Source: Gordionus sp. m RMFG-2023
Taxonomy: Eukaryota; Nematomorpha; Gordioida; Chordodea; Parachordodidae
NCBI RefSeq assembly: GCF_954871325.1
Contig: NC_088777.1
Span: 16,159,366-16,223,365, forward strand
Direction of reading: 5' to 3'
Length of the DNA: 64,000 bases
Shown here: positions 55,545 through 64,000 of the stretch, piece by piece
Position numbering within the stretch: the first letter of the stretch is position 1
Layout: every line of letters starts with the position of its first letter
Program-made: the position numbers and the translations under genes
Notes under the pieces: model-generated
The model's database searches: none
What the model was told of the DNA's origin: nothing
What the model saw: the letters and a program-made list of their open reading frames with translations, nothing else

Positions 55545-58500
55545 TTGTATGTGAATACAGGGTAACGTTGCCTTTTTTAAAACAAATATAGATTGATTTT
55601 TAATTATATCTTATATACAAATTATTTCTATAAATTTTTTAGATTTATATAACATTTTAATTAGTCATATATATTTTTTTAATGTTATGAAAGCTAATTT
55701 AAAATAAAGAAAAAAGAAGCTCTTATTATATAGGGGTAATCTATTTAGAACGCGACAACTGTAATGACAAATTAAATGGGGAAAACAAAATGATATTTAT
55801 CTTTGGCGATAAACTAGACCAGACATATACAAATATTAAATTCTTTTATTTTTTTATCTACGAATAATAGAGTTTTAAACTCTTATTATAATGCAATAGG
55901 GTGGATATATATTATACAAATTATGGAAAATAAAGTATGATTAAAAATCGTTCGATCTAAAAAATTTAAAATAAAATAAATCTCATTATTCTTCTTATTT
56001 TTTGTGAATTTATATTAAAATAAGAATATTTTTAAAGAATCAGACTTTAGAAAAGTTAAATGACTTAATTTATGTCCCATTTTTTTTATTTATTTTAATT
56101 TATGTATTTTATGATAATTGATAATCGTATATAAAATTTTTTTATATTTAATATAATTTTCAAAAAATTTCTAGCCTGGTCCTGCCAAAATTATTCTTAA
56201 GAGTTTAAAAAGAAAGTATTTAATTAATATAAAACTGAATTATGTAATTAAAAATAATAGTAATTATATGAAACATAACCTTAGCCATAGCCAGAATTTT
56301 TCCCAGTAGGGGAATCGTTAAATTTGATGAGCCTTAGATTGGCTTTTTACCGGCATTTGGCTGGGTTATAAACTATATAATTTTTATATGCTCCTTTCTG
56401 AAAAATTTAATTTATAGTAAAAAAATATTTATAACAATATTTAAAAAAATTAATGTTTATAATTGCTTATTTAGTTTTTTTTCTGGGAAAAATGGGTCAG
56501 AAGGGAAGTGGGTTATAGCGTAACAATTTTTATTCGATTGAAATGATATATTTAGGAAAATTTGTAAGGAGGATTCCGCTCTCTGGCTACATTATGAGCA
56601 TAACAATACTCTTAGGACCCTTCTACCGCATGGAGTCAGAGGGGCGATTAGCTGTTTAAACCATTATTAGCTACCTAAAAAAATTAACTAAACCGATTTT
56701 TTGCCCGAAAATTATGATTTACCTATGGGGGTTTTCTTAAAATATAGCTGCTCATATTTGAAAGAAACTGCGCGCGCCTGTAAATTGAACAGAATTAACC
56801 GACATTTATCCAATACCCAACTATAATTATATGTAATTATACGTAAAAAGACTATCAAAATTTACTTAAGAAATTATATTTATTAATTTGCTTACCCATT
56901 GTCGATGATAGGGATGTAATTTAGCATGTCATATAGAACTTGTTTAGGACTTTTTTTGAAAGGAACGAATTAAAAATATTTTTAAATTTAGAATTCAGTT
57001 ATAACAATATAGAATCCATTTTTAAGGGATCCTTTGCTTAGATCAAAAAAAATGTGTATTTGAGAAGAAAAAAAATATTTGTTTTAACACTTTAATTATA
57101 AAAATTTGGCAATGACATTCAGAAAAATGTTTTTTTTTCGAAAACAAAATAAAAGGCGACAAAAATTTACTCAAAATTGAAAAAAAACAACAAATCATTT
57201 ACATGTTAACATTATAGTTTTTTTTAAAACTGTTGTATTTACACGTTAGCTATATCTGATGATCTTATATGTAATTTCTATAAAAGTATAAATAGAAAGA
57301 TTACATTTATCATTTCCTTTCTCACTTTCCTCGTTGTTTATTATTTTTTTCTTGCTTTCCTCTTTCTTTTTTTCCTATCCTCCTTTCTTCCCTGCTCCTT
57401 TCTCTATTTTTTTTACTTCCTTCATTCCTTCCAGGGCTGAGCAGTATCTCGGATATTTGTATCTTAGATTATCTTGCATATTTTTAAGAATTTTTTAAAG
57501 TATCTAAGATACAAATTTTTGGAAAGTACTTTTATCTTTAACAATTTTTTAAAGATAGAAGATACTTTTTTAATTTTAATCTTTGATAATTTTACATATA
57601 ATTATTTAAATTAAACATTACTTATTTTTCTCTCTATTTTATTTTAACTGAAAAAAAAACATATAAAAAACAAGATTTTTCTATTAAAGTCTTTTTTTTG
57701 ACTTATCATATAAATAGATAATACACTTTAAATTAAATTTTTAACTTAATTGCAATACGCTGCATATAAACTTTTATCTTCCTTACGTTGTTGTTTGCAA
57801 ACGATGATATAATATTTTTGCTAAAGAAGCTATATTATTTTCTATGGAAATTAGGGATAGGACAACTAGCCGATCCTGATATAAAATCTCAGGGGTTTTG
57901 ATTAAATTAAGCTTTGAAATGCTAGGCTCAGCCGCTATTTTTTTTTATAAAACTGTGGCCTGGTCAATTTCAAAAAAATAAATTTAATTTATAATGCCCT
58001 CTGCAGGTAACTGATGAAAAAAATATAAATTAATTTTTAATATCTTAATATAATAGAATTTATAGTGCAAGGGCTTCGACTAGAAGATGATAAATTATTA
58101 TTAGACAAAATTATTGGATTTTACTTTTATTATAATTTTTTTTAAAATTAAATAACGATGAAAACTTTTGTTTATTCCAGATCTCTGCTTAGCGGCTATA
58201 TTTAATTATGCTTGCATATCTTTCTATTAGATATCTGTAATGCTCGATAAAAAAATTTATTTGGATCGGACCAAGCAAAAAAAATAGCGGGCAAGGGCGG
58301 AAAAAAAGTAAAGATACCAGGCCTGCTTCATAGAGAATAGAAAAAAAAATCATTCTAAAGCCTAATTTTATTAAAATAACATATTTCATTTTGCTTGTAA
58401 TTTTAGTTTATGATCATTCATTCATAAATACGATTTTTTCCCTACATTTTGTGTTTATTGCTATAAGAAAATCATGCAACTTAAATCTTCACCATTATTG

Positions 58501-60100
58501 GCTATTTTTCCATAAGATAATTTTTGGATTCTAAAAAACCGGGTTGACCTTAGTAAAAAAATGAAAACCGAGCCGGATACATATTTGACGACCAGGCAAA
58601 AATTAAATCCCAGGGCTAGGCAGGAAAATTTTAGCATTTGCAGACCTCTAATAGCTTAAAATGTTTTATTATATTTCCTTTTTTAAATAATAGATAATTT
58701 TTTCCCCCTAATTTTTTATTCCCTGAGATGAAGTTATTTTATTCCTTAAATTTTTTTTCTCCATTTTTTTGTATAAAGTATATCTTGTATCCTTTTAAAA
58801 TTAAATGTGCCCTGTATCTAATATATAATTTTTTTAATAACCTGTATAGGTATTGCTCAACCCTGATTCCTATAATATTTATATATTCGATAATTAAATA
58901 GTTATACAAATTCAAATTTTTTATCATTAAATTTAAATAGCTTTAATAGTTTATATTGTAAAGATATCAAAATAATTATATTATTTTTCAATAAAAAGTG
59001 AATTATAATTTTGAGTAATGTAAACAATAAACTTTCTAATGTTAAAACTCAAAATATGTTTTATAGGTATGGTACATAATATTCTTGACAATTATGTAAT
59101 AAATTTTTTTTTAATAATTGTCAATATAATTTTTTTTTAAATATTAAAGCAAGTGACTACAGGATCTAACGTCTTTATTCAAAACAAAATAATCAAATGT
59201 TATTATAATTTAAATTTTATTGCGAATTTTTTTTCAATAAGTTTTTTAAAATGGTTAAAAAAATGATTATAATTTTCGAAAGAATTAGTTATTAAAATAA
59301 GGAATAAAAATAATATTTTTCATAACTTTATTGAAGATGGATATACACAATAAGTCCAGTCAACGTTGTGATCAGCTGATATTCAAGTTCCAATTAAATA
59401 TTCACTGCAACTACGGCTGGCGATTCACCCATTTAAATATGTACCATTTACAAATAGGCGGGTGACTCAGAATATTTATTTCCACTATAAATAAATTTCC
59501 CTTTAAAATTTTATGAAAACTTTTTAAAAAATTCAGGGTTTCATTTATTTATAAAAATTTCTTATATGGAAAACCAAAAAGTCGTATCATGAACTGATTT
59601 ATATTTAACACCTCTATATTTCACTGGTTTTAATTTATAAAGAAAATCGTCCAATAAAGTATCATTGTCTGGACATTCCGTTATCTCTCAAATACATTTT
59701 AATGTCCCTAAGTATACATTTTTAGTGGATAATTTTTAAAACGCAAGGCTACGCCCCATATTTTGCCTTTTAGAATTCTAAATAGCTATCTAAGAAATTT
59801 ATTTTCATACTAAAAAATAGCTATACACCTCTTTGTTAAAATCTATATAATTTCTTTTTTAAATCTAAAAAAAGAGTGAATTATTATGGATTTCAAATTT
59901 TTCTTGGCGTTATATATATATACAATTTTTAAAATTTCCCACCAAATAACTTGACACTTGTTCACTGCAAAACTAAAGTAAAATATTTCAAAAAAATGAC
60001 AACCATTTGATTGACATGAGAATAGTTAAGCATTATATTGGAACTTAAGGAAATTAGAGCAAATATAAATGATCAAAAGCAGAACTCAATTAATTTAATA
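55545..60100. other. AT-rich spacer, no gene
   Basis: Holds a pyrimidine tract (57310-57437), a CAGGGCTGAGCAGTATC-started repeat (about 57432-57565) that looks like a decayed hAT-like end, and a GC-richer island (58537-58655). ORFs at 58189-58389 and 58739-58927 lack any recognisable content. Confidence 0.5.
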
Positions 60101-61585
60101 CAGGCGCTTAGCCAACGGGTAAAAGGGGGGGGGGGGAGAAGCGTAGCAAAATTTTTGAAAAAAATATAAAAGGGCTTAGGCACCTAGCCAGAGGGAGGGG
60201 GAGAAATCCCCCACCCAATAACAAGAATTTTTGTAAACTTATATAAAAGGGCCTCAAGAATTGTGATTTGCAAAGTATTCTATTTCAAATAGATTATATT
60301 TTATTCTAAATATTAGTAAAAATTTTGCTGAATAAAATTATTTCTGAGACTTCTTGTGCTACAGAAAAAAGAAACAGCAAAATGTCTGCACGACAAGATG
60401 GAGCGTTATGGCACTTATTGGATCTTGGCCCTTGGAGAAATATCAGAATCACCTGAAACACATATTTTATCTGAAGCGGATACATTATTAGATTTAATCT
60501 GCCTACTGATTTTTTTTCATTGGAATGTAATAAATTATTTATTACACAACAATTTTATAAAATATTTTTCAAAAAATAGATTTGGCTGAAGTTATGAGAA
60601 TCTCGAATATTATTATTACAACTTAGAAGACCAAGATATAATATCGACCAGGAATTTCTCGAAATTTATGTGATTGTTGAGGTGAAAGCGAAATTATATG
60701 ACTTTGAGATTCACAAGCCTCGACTTTACCAACAAACAAATCATTCGAAGATTAACGTGGATTCAATTGAGGGTCAATATAATAACCATTTTTATTCCAC
60801 TTTTAGATATAATTTTGAATTAAATCAATGAACGATTTGTGATTTACCAATTGGCTTTATCCAATTTACAAATAAATAACTCCCTCTGGTCTGAGGATAT
60901 ATCCAATCTTGATATTGAAAAATTAAATATTTAGCTAAATTTTATTCAAATGATATAAATGCATCTGAAGGCCAATTAATTACAGAGTTTAAATATTGAA
61001 TGAAAGATTTATTTTTGTAGATAATCCTCCAAGTAATACAGTGGAAGCATTGCATACTTTAAAATATATTTTATAAATGATTAAAATTATTATATGTTTT
61101 GGAAATGAAACCAATTAATACAAGCATAACTGAGAGGACCTTTTCTTCATTACAGAGAATAAAAACATATATCAAAAGTATGACAAATTGATTGAATAGA
61201 CTAGTTTTACTCATCGAGATCTAATTACCCATACAAAACAAATCATTAAAAAATTGGCATAATCGCAAGATTAAATATTTATTTATAAACAATATGACTA
61301 ACTTTTTAAATCAATAAAATGTTTAATTTTATATTTTATTGTGATTTACATACCGATTTATATAACCATAATATTTTCTAACCGTATTATATTCGCTCTT
61401 AATATTTTGTATTTTCCAATATTTTATAACTTGTATCTGAAATTATCATATTTTAAAATTTGGTTAGTTCTAATAATTTATTTTGCTCTAATAAATTTTT
61501 AATGCTCCAAAAAAAAATTATTTAAATATTAAAAAAAATTATGCCCCCTCCCCGTAGAAAATTTCTCACTACACGCTTGGTTTAA
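60101..61585 (+). mobile_element. hAT transposon remnant, ZMYM6/DUF4371 type
   Basis: The left end region ACAGGCGCTTAGCCAACGGG is followed by a G tract. The right side, in reverse complement, has AGCGTGTAG and a G-rich ACGGGGAGGGGG. The ends are imperfect and no duplication was found. A transposase fossil of the DUF4371 kind fills the middle. Length about 1.5 kb, shorter than intact members. Confidence 0.65.
60352..61260 (+). pseudogene. hAT (DUF4371-type) transposase pseudogene
   Basis: 60356-60589 encodes ILSEADTLLDLICLL. Near 60715-60830 RPRLYQQTNHSKINVDSIEG matches the PRxxxRQxxRxN block of the ZMYM6-like hAT group. Near 61105-61190 MKPINTSITERTFSSLQRIK then TYIKSM matches the C-terminal SxxERTFSALRRIKTYLRS dimerisation block. 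A stop (about 61188) and frame changes show decay. Confidence 0.75.
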
Positions 61586-61590
61586 TATTT

Positions 61591-61839
61591 TTCGCAGCAA
61601 GACAAGCCCATCGTTTTAATATCAATATAGGTTCAGTCAAAGACTACTATAAAATAAATCCCTTTATCTCCCTCTTGGATACTTTTATAACTCAAATAAA
61701 TGAAAGGTTCTTGATTGATCAGGCAGCTCTTATAAATCTTCAAATATTATTACCACAGAATCCTTCCGAATCTATTTCAAATCTTTTTCCTACACACCCC
61801 TCCTCTCCACCTAGAATGTATACAATATACCATTATTAG
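61591..61839 (+). pseudogene. Second hAT (DUF4371-type) transposase fragment
   Basis: An open frame of about 83 codons without an ATG start: FAARQAHRFNINIGSVKDYY then INPFISLLDTFITQINERF. It matches the RQxxRxN...xYYRxxxFxPxLDxxIxxLxxRF block of ZMYM6-like hAT transposases and is not a repeat of the copy just upstream. Only this central piece is present. Confidence 0.7.
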
Positions 61840-62250
61840 GAAGGATTTGAAAGAAAAATTAGTAAAAGTTAATATCTATAACGGCTATAATTCATTTTTA
61901 GGAAAAAAGGGTTTTTATAAATTTTAGAAAATTCTAATATAGTCAAAGGTCTACAATAAGTGGACCTAAAGACCTTCAATAAACCATGTGGGAAAAACCC
62001 CAAGCTAATAGTACTCCCCCCCCCAGAAAAGTTCTGGACACGCCTATGGGGGAGGACTATTAGGTGGGGGTTTCTACCTTAAATTTTATTGGGAGTCTTT
62101 AGGCCCACTTATTTTAAGCCTTTGGCTTACTTTTATATATAAATATTTTTTTCTGAAAATTATGAATTAGTTGTTTTAAAAATTATTAATTTATTTTTCT
62201 ATCAAATCATTGTTTATAATGTTATATTGTATACATTTTTGGGGGAGTGG
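61800..62250. repeat. Large imperfect palindrome of an old repeat
   Basis: 61800-62020 and the reverse complement of 62045-62250 share, in order, CCCTCC, ATGTATACAATATA, AATAAGTGGxCCTAAAGAC, CAATAAA and CTAATAGTxCTCCCCC. The centre is AGAAAAGTTCTGGACACGCC. Each arm is also related to 2990-3159 plus 9589-9660. It looks like two head-to-head copies of one element. Confidence 0.65.
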
Positions 62251-62259
62251 GATATGTTT

Positions 62260-64000
62260 AAAGGGAAAATGTTAATTAGCCCTATGGAATACTACACATA
62301 TTTATTACGAAGAGTATTTTGACAATATCCAAATTTGTATATTTAGACGTGCTTGCATTTAATAATTTTTTTTCCTATTATTTATTTTTATTAAAAAATA
62401 TTTTCCAATAGAAAAATTATTTTTACTGTCATTATTTTCTGCATTATAACTTGCTAGTAACAATTACGAATGATAAGTCAAAAGGTAGTATTTTTTTATA
62501 GACTCCCTAAATAGCAGATATTCTAGAGAAACACCCATTAGAAGAAAGGGAAAATCTTTCCAAATCTATTCGTACTATTTGCAGGTTTTGCCTATCAAAA
62601 TTGAGGCATATGACTACAACAAAGTGGACACAGCAAAAAAAGCATTTTAGGATACATCATGCTGCCATGAATGCGATTTTTATGATTAAATTTAATTTTA
62701 CATGAACATATTTGTATTTAATACGTTTTATGATTATTTTACAATAAAAAAATTTCCCAAAGCTGAATTAATTTTAAAGTTATTTAAAATTTTATATCGT
62801 AGTAATTTTTAACATATATTAGTATTAAAGTAACTCGTTCATAAAATTAGTAGTGCAGGGTTAAAATGATATGTACAAGAACAGGCAGATTTCTAATCGG
62901 GTTGGAAATTTCTCACTTCTTGGTTAACGCACCTGAAATGGCGTAATATTTTATTAATAAATAATAATGATCATCTCTCCTTCCTTTGTAGATTCTTAAC
63001 TTTTTAAGGTCGTTGGCTCTGCTATTTAAGCTTTCTAAAATGTATTATATTGACCACTACGCAGTAGAATCACTGAGGGGGGGGGCGCAGGGGCTCGAGT
63101 CTCCTGAAAAATATGAAGAGCCCCCTCAAAATTTTGAAATTTATTTTTTATACCAATAAAAAAAAGGTAATTTTGAAAATGTTAAATTTTTTTTTTGAGC
63201 CTTCTGAAATTGTAAAAGCTACCTAGCCTCCAAATCCATAATATGACACATAATAGTGCTGGGACTTGGTATAAAAAACAAAAAAAGACTTGCGCAGTTT
63301 AAAAAACCTAAGAAAAAAGTGAACTTTTTAAAAAAAATTAAGAGCAAGAAAAATATTATTTAAAAAAAACAGCAAAATATATAACAATTTTTTTGAATAT
63401 TATGCATAGTTTTTTTAAAAAAAGTATACCTTTTAAAAATTTTGGAATGAATAATTAGCTACATTTCAATGATAGAGAAAGATAAAAAATTTTATTTGAA
63501 ATTATCTGAATTGAATTATATGAGTCTAGGTAAAAAAAGTTTACTATAAGTTTATGTTTTTTTAAAATATCATAAATTTAGTATTTATTATTTATTATTA
63601 CATAAAGCCAAGATTTAGATATATTTTTTTATAATTTCTTTACTTTGATATTATATTACTAAAACATATGTGTAAATAATATATCCTCAGAATTTAAAGT
63701 TATGGGATCTTCAAAATTTTTCTTTGTTTTCAAAAATATCTTTTTTTTCTATCTAAAATTTTATTTTATTATAGTATTATTAATATCTATTTATGGTTAT
63801 AAAGTAAATATGTTTAATTTTGAAATGATGAACTTTTTATTTCTTATGTAAAAATAGTATATTAATCGAAACACATAATAAAACTTACAGACATACTCCA
63901 GGCCTATAGCTAGAGGGGGGGGCAACAAGGGCTAGGCATGAGAAAACGATTTTTTTTATTTTTTAGATTTAGTTATGTTTAGGCCCCATATTTTAAAAAA
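62260..64000. other. AT-rich spacer to the window end
   Basis: Two G-tract sites with GC-rich borders (63079-63105 with CGCAGGGGCTCGAG, and 63897-63940 with GGCCTATAGCTAGAGGGG) look like transposon ends. No gene recognised. Confidence 0.5.

Noticed and set aside
56280-56780. Region with TAGCCAGAATTTTTCCC resembling a transposon end
   Set aside because: No partner end, no transposase trace and no duplication could be found, so no element is claimed.

Overview
The window is very AT-rich, intron-rich DNA from an animal. Two host genes show this. A complete fibroblast-growth-factor-receptor-type receptor tyrosine kinase (signal peptide, three Ig domains, one membrane helix, split-free kinase, YLDL tail) lies on the minus strand in 17 coding exons at 27097-38551. 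A BNIP3/NIX-type mitophagy protein lies on the plus strand, with its last four exons at 21954-24510 and a possible 5' exon at 20407-20704. The species cannot be settled from the sequence alone; an AT-rich invertebrate is the best guess. The two genes converge, with about 2.6 kb between their stop codons, and a hAT transposon remnant sits in that gap.

Layout. 1-1696: part of a Ty3/gypsy-type LTR retrotransposon, without visible LTRs. 1697-3159: AT-rich DNA ending in an old repeat. 3160-9588: a nested stack. A hAT DNA transposon (3168-9580, 8-bp target duplication CTTATAAG) had inserted into the old repeat and was later split by a nearly whole but broken Ty3/gypsy element with two LTRs (3301-8291). 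9589-20000: mostly AT-rich spacer with small hAT-type non-autonomous elements, a decayed hAT transposase (12570-13175), and one tiny candidate secreted-peptide ORF (10039-10146). 20000-38700: the two host genes. 38700-52590: spacer with several 160-220 bp inverted-repeat elements, many with 8-bp target duplications. 52597-54033: a decayed Tc1/mariner element with matching ends. 54034-60100: spacer. 60100-62250: two adjoining hAT transposase remnants of the ZMYM6/DUF4371 type and a large imperfect palindrome. 62250-64000: spacer.

The repeats form a coherent picture. hAT-type elements dominate: at least four transposase remnants plus about a dozen short inverted-repeat elements, eight of them bounded by exact or near-exact 8-bp duplications. 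The ends of the 3168-9580 hAT element and of one ~220 bp element family share the start TAGTGTTGTTAAA, so that hAT lineage is a plausible source of the transposase that moved the short elements. I see no rRNA, no convincing tRNA, no CRISPR array and no bacterial-type operon. I found no wholly new system. The items most worth following are the nested stack, the hAT-linked short-element family, the unusual loops of the FGFR kinase, the BNIP3 helix change, and the 35-residue ORF.
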